Below, piece by piece: positions 15,767-25,263 of a stretch of 40,793 nucleotides of DNA (the stretch's first letter is position 1; every line of letters starts with the position of its first letter). The stretch is taken from contig CBFDCR010000043.1 in NCBI GenBank assembly GCA_965603365.1, positions 1-40,793 of the forward strand, read 5' to 3'. Source of the DNA: JAHELQ01 sp965603365 (GTDB lineage Bacteria; Acidobacteriota; Aminicenantia; UBA2199). The position numbers were made by a program, and so were the translations under genes. The notes beneath the pieces were generated by a model. The model ran no database searches. It worked only from the letters and a program-made list of their open reading frames with translations, and was not told the DNA's origin.

Positions 15767-17686
15767 ATGCTGAGAAAGAGGGATGAACTGCAATTTCCCT
15801 CGCTGATGGCGAATATTCGCCTGCGCAAGAACCAGGGGGTTTTGATCTTTCTCTCCTGCCGGACAAAAAAGGTGGAGAGATACCTGGTCGATAGATTGGA
15901 GCAGGAACTGGCACAAGAGTTTCCCATAGAGGAGATAGACTTTGCCGCCGGCGATTATTCACCTTTAACCGCTATTGCCGCTTCCCCCGGTTACTCACCG
16001 GCCACACTCTACCTGGTTGTCGGTTTCCCCTTTGAATCCTTTTATCAGGGCAGGGAAGACCTGGAAGATCGGTTGGACAGGTTCGTTGTTGCCCTTAATA
16101 TCAACCGGGAAATCATCCCGGAAAAGCAGCTCAAATGCGTCATCATTCTGCCGCCGGAACTGGAAGATCGCATCGCGTTGAAGGCCCCCGATTTTTATCA
16201 ATTCGGCTCTTATACGGCCTCGTTTAGCGATGAAGAGGATGTTTTGCGGGATATTGAAAATTCAGGCAGAGAAGATCGGCCCCGGCAAAAGAAGATCGAT
16301 TTTCTTAAGAGTCTGCTGACATCGGCCACCTCTGCCGAGAGTCGAGCCCATATTCATCTCGAACTGGGGCAACTCTATGCCGAACTATCGCAGACCGATG
16401 CGGCCCTGGACAACCTGACCGGGGCCGAGGCCTTATATAGAAAAATCGGCAATGAAAAGAACCTGGCCGCTGCCCTTGGGTCGCTGGGTTTGATCCAGCG
16501 AGAACTGGGCAAACTGGACAAAGCCCGGTCATGCCACCAGGAATCGCTGGATATTTTTAAAAAGATCAAGTATGTTAAGGGGGAAGCCGGTCAGGTGGGG
16601 AACCTGGGCCTTATTTTTCAAGGTTTCGGACAATTTCCCAGGGCGCGGGCCTGTTTCCAGGAGGCCCTGAAGATATATCGGGAGATTGGCGACCACCAGG
16701 GAGAGGCAGATCAATTGGGCAATATCGGCGTTTACCATTACTTCATGGGAGAGCTAAAAAAAGCCCTGGAATATCTGAACAGGGCATTGGAGATCAGCCG
16801 GGAAAACCACTATCCCCGTGGCGAGGCCGTCCAACTGGTAAATATCGGTATTGTGTGTCTGCATAGGGGATACCCCCAGGATGCCCTGGAATATTATAGG
16901 GAGGCCCTGGGGCAGTACAGGCAATTGGGAGATTCCAGGGGCGAGGCAAACATCTTAGGACATATCGGCCTGGTCTATCAGCATCTCGGGGAATGGGAAA
17001 ATGCCTTGAAATATTTTGAAGAGGCACTGGCACGGTGCCGAACAATTGGCGTCAGGCAGATGGAATCGGCCATACTGGGAAACATCGGCGGCATCTATTC
17101 TGACCGGGGAAGGCTTCCGGCGGCCCTGGATTATTTTAAAGAAGCCTTAGATATAGATCAAAACAGTGGTAATCTTGTGAGCGCGGCCAATCAACTGGGC
17201 AATATCGGCAATATATATTTAAAGAAAGGCCAGACAGATAAGGCCCTGGAATATTACGGCAGGGCGTTGAAAATCTCCAGGGATAATGGTTACCTGGAAA
17301 AGCAGGCCGTTAGTCTGGGTAATATAGCGGAAGTTTTTTTCATAAAGGGTCAACATCAAGAGGCATTGGCGTCCAGTAACGAAGCATTGGCCATATTCAA
17401 GGAGATCAACCATCCCCGGGGAGAGGCCCGTCAACTGGCGCAAATCGGCCTGGTCCATTCCGCTCTGGGGCAGGAAGAGGCGGCCTTGGCCTACCTCCGG
17501 GAAGCCTATGCTCTGGTTCACGATATCGGCGACCTGGAGAGGGAGGCCTGGCTGCTGGGCCACATCGGTATGATCGAGAAAAAATTGGGAGAAGAAGAAG
17601 CGGGGCAGAAGGATTTAAAAAGGGCCAGGAATATTTACGAAAAAATCCAGGTGCCTCTCCCTGAACCGATTGCCCGGGTCTTGTGA
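15767..17686 (+). CDS. TPR protein partner of the ATPase
   Basis: 639 residues from ATG 15767 (GAGG eight bases upstream; an in-frame start at 15653 would lie inside the ATPase gene). Residues 1-190 are an alpha/beta domain with hydrophobic strands (GVLIFLSC, ATLYLVVGFP, LKCVIILPPELEDR) and the phrase KAPDFYQFGSYTASF, a pattern seen at the front of STAND-associated TPR proteins (recollection, not searched); it has no Walker A. Residues about 190-630 are eleven 40-residue TPRs of the type GNIGxxYxxxGxxxxALEYxxxAL, close to the NB-ARC-TPR/LGN subtype. This would be the sensor or scaffold, the upstream gene the motor. It ends convergently 13 bases from the next gene. Confidence 0.85.
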   Translation: MLRKRDELQFPSLMANIRLRKNQGVLIFLSCRTKKVERYLVDRLEQELAQEFPIEEIDFAAGDYSPLTAIAASPGYSPATLYLVVGFPFESFYQGREDLEDRLDRFVVALNINREIIPEKQLKCVIILPPELEDRIALKAPDFYQFGSYTASFSDEEDVLRDIENSGREDRPRQKKIDFLKSLLTSATSAESRAHIHLELGQLYAELSQTDAALDNLTGAEALYRKIGNEKNLAAALGSLGLIQRELGKLDKARSCHQESLDIFKKIKYVKGEAGQVGNLGLIFQGFGQFPRARACFQEALKIYREIGDHQGEADQLGNIGVYHYFMGELKKALEYLNRALEISRENHYPRGEAVQLVNIGIVCLHRGYPQDALEYYREALGQYRQLGDSRGEANILGHIGLVYQHLGEWENALKYFEEALARCRTIGVRQMESAILGNIGGIYSDRGRLPAALDYFKEALDIDQNSGNLVSAANQLGNIGNIYLKKGQTDKALEYYGRALKISRDNGYLEKQAVSLGNIAEVFFIKGQHQEALASSNEALAIFKEINHPRGEARQLAQIGLVHSALGQEEAALAYLREAYALVHDIGDLEREAWLLGHIGMIEKKLGEEEAGQKDLKRARNIYEKIQVPLPEPIARVL

Positions 17687-17699
17687 CAGGGGAGGTCTT

Positions 17700-18461
17700 T
17701 TAGAAGATGTGGGGGATCAGGATCTTTCGTTCTTTGGGGTAGTGGGGGAAGTGTTTGAGGTACCAGTGGTGGTTGGCGCGGGCCCGGGGGGCCAGGTTGG
17801 CAGCGGTGAAGAGGGCGAAGGCTAAGCCCGGCAGCGACCAGGTGAGAAGGGCCCAGCCGAACCATTCCACTATCTCCCCCAGGTAGTTGGGGCTGGAGAC
17901 ATAGCGGAACCAACCGCCGGAGGGGATCTGGTATGTGCCGTTGTGGGGTTTTCGCAACTGCCGGAGTAGGGAATCGGAGCGGATATGGATGGCACAGCCG
18001 GCCAGGAACATGGTGACGCCGATGATGAACCGGGGATCGGCCAGCCACGATATGGGGTAACGGTGACCGCCGGCAAAGAGGTAATAGCCGTTGATACAGC
18101 CGTTCATGACATTAAAGATAAAGGCCATTACGATCAAGAGAATGGGAAACGGTCTTTCCGCCCCCCTGATGCGCAGGGGATATACAAAGGTGCGGTACAG
18201 GTAGTGGACCTGCCAGACCACCAGGAAAATGACGGCTGCGGGGGAGGCGGAATCCAGGTGAGAGAAGAACAGGCCGGCGATCACCAGAACCGCCGGTAAC
18301 TCCATGACAATCCAGGCTGCCCGGGCCTGAACCGTCGGCCCCCAGCCGGTCCGGTTGTACCGGCCGTAAGGGGCGCTGATGAAGAACAGGAGTACAAACA
18401 CCACAGCGGCAGCGCCGAACTCAACCCAGAGTAATATGGTGTATAATTCCTGTAGGATCAT
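17700..18461 (-). CDS. Steroid 5-alpha-reductase-like integral membrane protein
   Basis: 253 residues with about six membrane helices. The C-terminal third carries the family signature: IPSGGWFRYVSSPNYLGEIV, then the helix FGWALLTWSLPGLAFALF, then NHHWYLKHFPHYPKERKILI. In the 3-oxo-5-alpha-steroid 4-dehydrogenase family this part binds NADPH and reduces a C=C bond next to a carbonyl; bacterial members act on isoprenoid or sterol-like lipids, and the substrate here is unknown. The N-terminal membrane part includes YRTFVYPLRIRG. The start at 18461 lies 25 bases from the perfect hairpin that ends the upstream peptidase gene. Confidence 0.85.
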   Translation of the reverse strand: MILQELYTILLWVEFGAAAVVFVLLFFISAPYGRYNRTGWGPTVQARAAWIVMELPAVLVIAGLFFSHLDSASPAAVIFLVVWQVHYLYRTFVYPLRIRGAERPFPILLIVMAFIFNVMNGCINGYYLFAGGHRYPISWLADPRFIIGVTMFLAGCAIHIRSDSLLRQLRKPHNGTYQIPSGGWFRYVSSPNYLGEIVEWFGWALLTWSLPGLAFALFTAANLAPRARANHHWYLKHFPHYPKERKILIPHIF

Positions 18462-18485
18462 CTATACCAGTAATAAAACAATAAG

Positions 18486-18518
18486 AAAAGGGACAGATCA
18501 AGGCGATCTGTCCCTTTT
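18486..18518 (-). terminator. Rho-independent terminator of the S8 peptidase gene
   Basis: A perfect 14-bp stem (18486-18499 with 18505-18518) around a five-base loop, with T-runs on both strands, 28 bases past the peptidase stop. Confidence 0.9.
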
Positions 18519-18545
18519 TGTTTACAGCTATGTGCTTCTACTTCG

Positions 18546-21251
18546 TTATTTTATGTAGGCCGAAGCCACGTTGGAACAGTTTTCGCCGTCGCCGTTGTAG
18601 GCACAGACTTTGTAGTAGTAGGTGGTCCCGGACTGGGCAGTGAAGTCGTCGTAGGTGATGGTATTGGCGACAACGGTATCGAGCAGGCCGAAATTGACGC
18701 CGTCGGTGCCGCGGTAGATGTGGAAACCGTCTTCGTTATTGGCATTGTCGGTCCAGGTTAAGTTGATCTTGGCCTTACCCTTGGCTTTGGCCACCAGGTT
18801 GGTGGGAGCGGCCGGTGGCTCTACCGGGCAGATGGGGGTGGTGGCGCTGGCGGTGTTGGTATAGTCGGAATCGCCGGCGGAATTGGAAGCTTTGACGCGG
18901 TACCAGTAGAGCGTATTCTCGGCTGCCGTGGTGTCGTTGTAGGTTGTACTATCGGCGCCCACCGAGTCGATTTCAAAGAAAATGGAACCGTCGGTGCTCC
19001 TCTCAATCTTAAATGAGGCCTCATTATCGGAATTGTCCGTCCAGGCCAGGTCGATCTGATTGCAGGAAATCGCATCGGCGGTTAGATTCGATGGCGCTGC
19101 CGGAGGCGTCGGCGGTGGGCCGCTGGCTCCGCCGGAAACGATCAGGGCATAGTCGGCGTCGAGGGCCGGTGTCTCCACATGGCCATCCTGCACCACCTCG
19201 TCTGCCAATACCTGGATGGTCCAGGTCCCGGCCGCCGGGTTCTGGATGAACACATTCTCCACCGTGTCGATGGTGTTGGAACTGCCGCCGGAGGTGGACC
19301 ACAGGCCGACATCCAGGCCGTTGTTGCCCCAATAATAGGTTGTGCCGTTGGGCTCGGTGACTTTTAGCGAAAGGTCGTTGATGCGGTGAACCGCTGCCCC
19401 GGGGACTCCCGGCGGGTCGGCATATACCAGGGTGGCCTTTAACGGTTGGCTGCCGTCTACGTTTACGTTGTAGGTATGGGTCTCCAGCGGGGTGATGACG
19501 GCGCTCTCATCGATCAAGAGCGGGAAGTTCCAGTTATGGGCCTGGGACGTGTCGTAGAGATTGCCGACATCCGCCATGCCCCAACCTTGATGCATCCGGG
19601 TCCAGTCGTCACTGGTGCCGCTGAAGGGGTATTGATAGGCCGAGTGAATCAACAGGGCCTTGGCAGTGGTGGCATGGGGCCGGTTGTTAAAAACGTCCCG
19701 GTTCAAGCCCGGGCCACCGGCAAATACACCGTCCGCCCACATCTGGAAAATGAGGCCCATATGCCCGGCAATAATGGGGGTGGCGCCGCTGGTGCCGCCG
19801 AAATTTGCATAGGCGGTGTCGCTGGAGTAATAGGGGGCCCAGGTATAGTCATAGAAATGCCACACATCCGGCTTGGTACGGCCGTCGGAGGCGGGACCGA
19901 TACTGGCACCGCTGCACCAGCAGTCGTCGGTCTTGCTGAGGGTGTTGTAGTGTTTCACTCCACCGACGGAGACTATGTTCTTGGCCCAGGCCTGGGGCCG
20001 CGAATACTGGTCGCCGGCATTACTCTGCGACTGGCATATCACTATATCCAGATCGAAAATAATCTCATCCATCTCGGCCGAAATGGTGGTGTAGTCCAGG
20101 GTACGGGTGTTGCCCCAACTGTTGGTTTGAAATACGGCACGGAAGGTACCGCCGGGATTTACCAGCTCCTGGGTATGGGCGTATCTGTCGGTAAAACAAT
20201 CGTAGGCGGCAAAAATCGGCTGTTCCGCATCCGGGATCATGCCGCGGCCGTTGAAGTCGCCCGTGCCGTCGCCGAACACGATGCCGTAAACCGATGTGCC
20301 GTGGCTGGTACTGGTGCTGTTGCCGCAGTGGATAATGGGCGGGTTGGCCTGGAAGTCCACGTGGGTGGTTCGCAGACCGCCGTCACACACCTCGGCCCGC
20401 ACACCCTGGCCGGTATAACCCTGAACCGTCTCTAAATAGTCGGCCCCACCAATGTCCCGGGCAATATTCATATCCTCTTCGATTGGCGTCCACAGGTCGA
20501 TAGCCAGCACCTGGGGCAGGACCGCTACCCGTTGAAGTTGGTTGGCGTTCAGTTTGGCTTCCATGCGGCGGCCTTTTGTTTTTAATACGACCTGTCCGCC
20601 GATGCCGTCGATAAAATCCGACACACCCTTTTTCTTGTTTTTCCTGGTCAACCAGATGGAGTAATGGGTGACGGTGGTGGCCATCGGTCTCATCACCTGT
20701 TGATCCAGCCCCGGCTCCAGCTTAAAACTGGGGTGATAATACCCCACCCAGCGGACAAAGGGCATACCCTGGACTGTACTGCCGGTTTCCCCGGACATGG
20801 CCACGATGAGAGCGTTATCCGGCAGCGTGCCGCAGATCTCGCCTCCGGCGGCGGTGATCTGCGTTTGATACGCCTCGATTGCCTGGGTCACGCACTGCAC
20901 GATGTAGAGGTTGACACCTCCCGGCGCCGGTGCTGTCATGACCTGGGGTGGATTCACCAGTGGGTCGAATACTTGGTGGCGCAGCCTGATCTCATGCCGC
21001 TGGGGCAATTCCCGAGAAAAGTGCTGGCCATCCAGACTGATGCGGTAGGAATCGTTTCCTTTAAGCAAGATGCGAACCGGCGAATCCGCCAATTCGATCA
21101 CTCGCTCTTCACTGTTGGTTGCCTGTTGTTTCGGCGCATTTGCGGCCGTGCCGATCAGGGCGAAGACACAGACTATGGTAAGCGAAAATACCAGGATACG
21201 ACTGTGTCTAAAAAGCGACCGTAATGCCGAATGCCTCTTTTTGTTTGACAT
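18546..21251 (-). CDS. Secreted subtilisin-like serine peptidase (S8) with two FN3 domains
   Basis: 901 residues. Signal peptide about 1-39; a propeptide-like region (about 50-265, PDNALIVAMSGE); the S8 catalytic domain with Asp290 (EVCDGGLRTTH), His317 (STSHGTSVYGI) and Ser488 (FGGTSGATPIIAGHMG); a beta-rich P-domain-like module (LKATLVYADPPGVPG, NDLSLKVTEPNGTTYYWGNN); then two fibronectin type III domains (each starting PPAAPxNL and holding a WTDNxxNE phrase). It resembles KP-43-type exported subtilases. The FN3 pair probably tethers or spaces the enzyme. GGAGG eight bases upstream fixes the start. A strong terminator follows. Confidence 0.93.
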   Translation of the reverse strand: MSNKKRHSALRSLFRHSRILVFSLTIVCVFALIGTAANAPKQQATNSEERVIELADSPVRILLKGNDSYRISLDGQHFSRELPQRHEIRLRHQVFDPLVNPPQVMTAPAPGGVNLYIVQCVTQAIEAYQTQITAAGGEICGTLPDNALIVAMSGETGSTVQGMPFVRWVGYYHPSFKLEPGLDQQVMRPMATTVTHYSIWLTRKNKKKGVSDFIDGIGGQVVLKTKGRRMEAKLNANQLQRVAVLPQVLAIDLWTPIEEDMNIARDIGGADYLETVQGYTGQGVRAEVCDGGLRTTHVDFQANPPIIHCGNSTSTSHGTSVYGIVFGDGTGDFNGRGMIPDAEQPIFAAYDCFTDRYAHTQELVNPGGTFRAVFQTNSWGNTRTLDYTTISAEMDEIIFDLDIVICQSQSNAGDQYSRPQAWAKNIVSVGGVKHYNTLSKTDDCWCSGASIGPASDGRTKPDVWHFYDYTWAPYYSSDTAYANFGGTSGATPIIAGHMGLIFQMWADGVFAGGPGLNRDVFNNRPHATTAKALLIHSAYQYPFSGTSDDWTRMHQGWGMADVGNLYDTSQAHNWNFPLLIDESAVITPLETHTYNVNVDGSQPLKATLVYADPPGVPGAAVHRINDLSLKVTEPNGTTYYWGNNGLDVGLWSTSGGSSNTIDTVENVFIQNPAAGTWTIQVLADEVVQDGHVETPALDADYALIVSGGASGPPPTPPAAPSNLTADAISCNQIDLAWTDNSDNEASFKIERSTDGSIFFEIDSVGADSTTYNDTTAAENTLYWYRVKASNSAGDSDYTNTASATTPICPVEPPAAPTNLVAKAKGKAKINLTWTDNANNEDGFHIYRGTDGVNFGLLDTVVANTITYDDFTAQSGTTYYYKVCAYNGDGENCSNVASAYIK

Positions 21252-21476
21252 ATTACCTCCTTTTTATTGAATTTTCATTGTTACGACGTTACATCATTTT
21301 ATAGCCGGGCCAGTAAATGTTGCCATCCAGAGTGGAAGTAGAATAGATAAATCTTGCATAAAAAATCGAATGAGTCAATACACCAATAGTTGTATTTTTG
21401 GTTTGAAAGTTTTCCCTAAAAAATGTACAACTAAAGTTGCGCTCAGGAGAAAAGTTGTATATTTTTAGCTCGACGC

Positions 21477-21881
21477 CTATTGCCAGGCACCCAGGATGGC
21501 GCCGATGATGATGAAGTAGACGATCCGGTAACCGGCGTTGATCATGGATAATTTGAATGATCTTTGCTCAAAAATATCGTTGGCAAAGAGGGTGAGGGCA
21601 ATGAAACCGATGCCCACCGCGGCTCCGGCATAGATTCCGGGTATGAGGCCCACCGCCCCCATCATATTTATGAATACCGTCAGCACCAGGGCCTGGACAA
21701 ACGAGGTAATCAAGCTGAAAATGTAGCCTTTGACGGCATCGGCGGCTTTGATGTCTTCCGGTTTAATGCCCACCTCCTTCATCCAGGCCCTGCCAAAGAG
21801 CGGGGCGTACCAGAAAAACCCCAGCACCAGGCTGGCCACTGCACACACCGCCACCGCCAGATAATTGACCGTTCCTAACAT
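21477..21881 (-). CDS. DUF1761 membrane protein
   Basis: 134 residues, four membrane helices. MLGTVNYLAVAVCAVASLVLG opens the protein and FFWYAPLFGRAWMKEVG follows, which is the DUF1761 hallmark; later helices are ITSFVQALVLTVFINMMG, AGAAVGIGFIALTLFAND and RIVYFIIIGAILGAWQ. The start at 21881 has GAGGAGGT seven bases upstream; a longer in-frame start lacks one. Function is unknown. Single-gene unit. Confidence 0.85.
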   Translation of the reverse strand: MLGTVNYLAVAVCAVASLVLGFFWYAPLFGRAWMKEVGIKPEDIKAADAVKGYIFSLITSFVQALVLTVFINMMGAVGLIPGIYAGAAVGIGFIALTLFANDIFEQRSFKLSMINAGYRIVYFIIIGAILGAWQ

Positions 21882-21982
21882 CGTGTACCTCCTCTTGACG
21901 ATAATTAGTCCGTTGCGACGGTATAGATTATAACAATTCCAGGAAGAAATTGGCAGGCCGGGCAAGAAAAAAGAAAAAAAAC

Positions 21983-22011
21983 TTGATTTTTTGTCAGAGT
22001 TATTTTATAAC
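21983..22011 (+). promoter_or_regulatory. Possible promoter of the hybrid kinase
   Basis: TTGATT (21983-21988), 17-base spacer, TATAAC (22006-22011). An overlapping TTGTCA-N15-TATACT is less well spaced. Confidence 0.5.
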
Positions 22012-22058
22012 TATACTCGAGTGATGTTTATTAACCCTGTTGAAGGGCGCAGGAAAAA

Positions 22059-24416
22059 ATGAGGATTCATATTAAAAATATTTTTCAAAGATTCAGGCTC
22101 ACCATCAGGAGGAAACTGGCCATCATTTTTACCCTCTTGATTCTCTTTATATCTGCCTTTATATTTTTCTATTTTCCCCTCAAGCTGGAGCAGGAGGCAT
22201 TAGCACCCATTGCCGATAAGGCCTGGAGTCTCAGCCGGATGACTGCCTTCAGCATGGGTTCTTCTCTCATGTTCAAAGATAAGAGAGATATGTATGCGGT
22301 CATCGAGAGCATCAAGAAGAACCAGGATCTGGCCTATTTAATCATACAGGATCGTCAGGGTGAGAACTTTTTCACCTTTAATTTATCGGAGGCAGAACAG
22401 GCCGATTACCGGTTTCGATTAAGCCAGGGGCCGTTTAGCCCCGATCGTACCATTTACCGCACCATGTCCCCGATTCAACAGGGTGGCAGCGAGATTGGCC
22501 GGCTCTTTTTGGGAATGTCCCTGGAGAACCTCCGTTATCAGGTCAGAAGGAACCGAAAAACCGCCGCCCAGGTCAGTGCCGCCGTGTTCATATTGGGCCT
22601 GCTGGTGGTATTTTTTATCAGTGCCGTCCTCACCCGTCCTTTAAAAAGGATGGTGCGCACCATTAATGAGATCGCCGGCGGCGATCTGACGCGGCGAATT
22701 GATCTCTCTGCCAACGATGAGGCGGGTGATCTGGCCAGGTCGTTCAATGTGATGGTCGGTAACCTGGAGTCTGCCTCCAGGGAGATGTTGGAATTGAATA
22801 AGACCCTTGAGGTCAGGATAGCCGATAGGACCGCAGAACTGCAACTGGAGATCAATGAACGCAAACAGGCCCAGAACATACTAGCCGAAGAAAAGGAGCG
22901 GCTGGCGGTCACATTGGCCTCGATCGGCGAGGGGGTGATCGCCACGGATACGAAAGGCAAGGTAACCATGATAAACAGGGTGGCAGAAAAGTTGACCGGC
23001 TGGAGTTTGAGGGACTCATTGGGCAGGCCCATTGCAGACATTTTCAACATTTTTGACAAAGACGCGCCAGACATGCGCAAAAACCCGGTGAAAACGGTCC
23101 TGGAAACCAGTAAGATTGTAGAGGTGGCGGGTGAGACCATCCTGGTTGACAAATCCGGCGGAGAGGCGGTTATTTCTGCCAATACCGCGCCCATTTACGA
23201 CCGAACGAGCCGGTTGATCGGGACGGTCCTGGTTTTTAGGGATATCACGGAGGCCAAAAAAATCGAAAAAGAGTTATTCAAAATGCAGAAGCTTGAATCC
23301 GTCGAACTCCTGGCCGGCGGTATTGCCCACGATTTTAACAATATTATGACCGCCATCATGGGTAATATAGATCTGATTAAGTTACAGTCAAATCCGGAGG
23401 GGCCTACATACGAAAAACTGAAGGCCGCCGACTCGGCGGTGAAGCGGGCCCAGGCCCTGACCCGCCAACTGTTAACCTTCTCTAAGGAACGGGTACCGCT
23501 GAAAACATTGACCTCGATTTCGGAATTGCTGCAAGAGACCGTGAATTTTACCTTAAGCGGTTCCAATGTCGAGGCCCGGGTCTCGATATCCCCAAATTTA
23601 GAGGCGGTTGAATGCGATGCCGATCAGATCAGCCTGGTGTTTAATAATATATTGATCAACGCCCAGCAGGCCATGCCCGACGGCGGTGTGGTGGAGATAA
23701 AGGCCGGTAATTTAAAAATAACGGACCGGGATGGCCGTTCCTTTAAACCCGGCCGATATGTGGAGATCATCATCAGGGACAATGGGATCGGCATCGGTGA
23801 AGACGAACTGCCTAAAATCTTTGATCCCTTTTTTACCGACAAACCCAGGGGCAGCGGCCTGGGACTGGCCACCTCCTACTCCATTATCAAGAAGCACAAC
23901 GGTGACATATTGGTGGAGTCTGAGAAGGGGAAGGGAACCGTTTTTTACATCTATCTTCCCTCCGGGCAGGGCCAACTCCAGACAAAAGACAAAACGAAGA
24001 GTTCGATTCCCCGGGGAGAGGGCAGGATCCTGCTCATGGATGACGAGGAGATAGTCCTGGAAACCGGCGGGAAGATACTCAAATTTTTAGGCTATGAGAC
24101 CGAGTTTGCCTACGATGGAGTCGAAGCCGTCGAATTATTCAGGGAGTCGAGGGATTTTGGCAAACCCTTTCGGGCCGTCATCATGGATTTAACGATCCCC
24201 GGCGGCATGGGGGGGAAAGAAGCCGTCAAGAGGATCCTGGAAATTGACCCGGAGGCAAAGGTGATTGCCTCCAGTGGCTATACGGTTGCTCATATTGTGT
24301 CGGATTCCGACTCCCCCGGTTTCAGCGGCTTTTTAAACAAACCCTACCTGGTCGAAGAGATGGGCAGCCTATTGAAAACAATCCTCAGCCCCGGCCCCAG
24401 CCCCGATCCCCAATAG
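22059..24416 (+). CDS. Hybrid sensor histidine kinase (HAMP-PAS-HisKA-HATPase-REC)
   Basis: 785 residues. TM1 about 20-42 and TM2 about 172-194 enclose a periplasmic sensor region; HAMP about 190-245 (PLKRMVRTINEIAGGDL); coiled coil; PAS about 285-400 (LASIGEGVIATDTKGKVTMI); HisKA with phospho-acceptor His424 in GGIAHDFNNIM; HATPase_c with N, G1 and G2 boxes (NNILINAQQAM, RDNGIGIG, GSGLGLATS); and a C-terminal receiver with acidic pocket MDDEE, Asp710 in VIMDLTIPGG and Lys in LNKPY. The His-Asp order suits an orphan hybrid kinase passing phosphate to a separate protein, or using the receiver as a sink. No cognate regulator is adjacent; the nearest are the AraC-type response regulators after 34.6 kb. 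Confidence 0.93.
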   Translation: MRIHIKNIFQRFRLTIRRKLAIIFTLLILFISAFIFFYFPLKLEQEALAPIADKAWSLSRMTAFSMGSSLMFKDKRDMYAVIESIKKNQDLAYLIIQDRQGENFFTFNLSEAEQADYRFRLSQGPFSPDRTIYRTMSPIQQGGSEIGRLFLGMSLENLRYQVRRNRKTAAQVSAAVFILGLLVVFFISAVLTRPLKRMVRTINEIAGGDLTRRIDLSANDEAGDLARSFNVMVGNLESASREMLELNKTLEVRIADRTAELQLEINERKQAQNILAEEKERLAVTLASIGEGVIATDTKGKVTMINRVAEKLTGWSLRDSLGRPIADIFNIFDKDAPDMRKNPVKTVLETSKIVEVAGETILVDKSGGEAVISANTAPIYDRTSRLIGTVLVFRDITEAKKIEKELFKMQKLESVELLAGGIAHDFNNIMTAIMGNIDLIKLQSNPEGPTYEKLKAADSAVKRAQALTRQLLTFSKERVPLKTLTSISELLQETVNFTLSGSNVEARVSISPNLEAVECDADQISLVFNNILINAQQAMPDGGVVEIKAGNLKITDRDGRSFKPGRYVEIIIRDNGIGIGEDELPKIFDPFFTDKPRGSGLGLATSYSIIKKHNGDILVESEKGKGTVFYIYLPSGQGQLQTKDKTKSSIPRGEGRILLMDDEEIVLETGGKILKFLGYETEFAYDGVEAVELFRESRDFGKPFRAVIMDLTIPGGMGGKEAVKRILEIDPEAKVIASSGYTVAHIVSDSDSPGFSGFLNKPYLVEEMGSLLKTILSPGPSPDPQ

Positions 24417-24429
24417 CCCCCTAACTCTG

Positions 24430-24984
24430 TTATTGGCAAAAATTGCCATAAAATTCGTCGAACTCTTTTAATAAATCCCGGTCTTCGAAAGAGAGATTTT
24501 TCAATTTCATACGGATGTAATCTGTGTCGATATTTTTTTGTTTAACAAAAATGAGTCGAGCATCTTCGATGTCCCTGGGTCTGCCGGAAAAGATCTTGAA
24601 CACAATCAAATCTTCCACCGACACATAATTAACTTCGGTGTTTTCTATTTTGATGAGATTGGCCCGTTGGATGGCTTCCTGTTCGTAGGTCGAAAATGAA
24701 AAGATAATGTCCACCCTGATGCCGCTTCCGGGGTGGATAAGAGGCAGCACCATCGTTCTAGATACAAATTGGTGAATATCCTGGGGGATAACTTCAAGGG
24801 AAATTTCTTTAAGAATTTCTATGATTTTGTCAACCGCATCAATGTTTAGACCCAGTGTAATATCGATGTCTTTGGTGAGGCGGGGTTCACCATAAAGCAG
24901 GACCGCTTGCCCTCCCATGATGATATAGGGGATTTTATGTTCTGCAAATTTTTGGGCGATTGAGACGATTAGTTGTTTGAACAT
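24430..24984 (-). CDS. AbiEii/AbiGii-like nucleotidyltransferase
   Basis: 184 residues with the polymerase-beta NTase motif MGGQAVLLYGEPRLTKDIDI: Gly24-Gly25 and the metal-binding Asp39-x-Asp41, and a later EDLIVFKIFSGRPRDIEDA, typical of the AbiEii toxin family. Relatives add nucleotides to tRNA or otherwise block growth. The start lies three bases after the stop of a 66-residue gene and has no clear ribosome site of its own, so translation is probably coupled. The pair looks like a TA or abortive-infection unit. Confidence 0.85.
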   Translation of the reverse strand: MFKQLIVSIAQKFAEHKIPYIIMGGQAVLLYGEPRLTKDIDITLGLNIDAVDKIIEILKEISLEVIPQDIHQFVSRTMVLPLIHPGSGIRVDIIFSFSTYEQEAIQRANLIKIENTEVNYVSVEDLIVFKIFSGRPRDIEDARLIFVKQKNIDTDYIRMKLKNLSFEDRDLLKEFDEFYGNFCQ

Positions 24985-24987
24985 GGA

Positions 24988-25188
24988 TCAGGATTGACGG
25001 TTCAGGATTTTGGCGATGCGGATATCCACCTCAATGCCTTCCAGGGGATCTTTCAAGGGGATCACACCCAATGCCTTAGCCTCCTGCCACATGGCTTCAA
25101 AAAGTTCGAGATTTTTTTCGAGATCATTGGGTTGACTGGCCGTATATTCCTTTTCAAATGCTGCCAAATATTCAACATCCTTGATCAT
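24988..25188 (-). CDS. Small partner (putative antitoxin) of the AbiEii-like NTase
   Basis: 66 residues, MIKDVEYLAAFEKEYTASQ to LKDPLEGIEVDIRIAKILN. The LKDPLEGIEVDIRIAK phrase is, from memory, conserved in small proteins encoded just before AbiEii-type NTases. No HTH or other known DNA-binding motif. Three bases separate it from the NTase. Acting as antitoxin is inference from position and size. Confidence 0.7.
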   Translation of the reverse strand: MIKDVEYLAAFEKEYTASQPNDLEKNLELFEAMWQEAKALGVIPLKDPLEGIEVDIRIAKILNRQS

Positions 25189-25263
25189 TTTTTGCTTCTC
25201 TATATCCCCATTCTAACAGATCTCCCCCTTTAAGTAAATAAGTTCCCGGCTCCCATATTTTTT

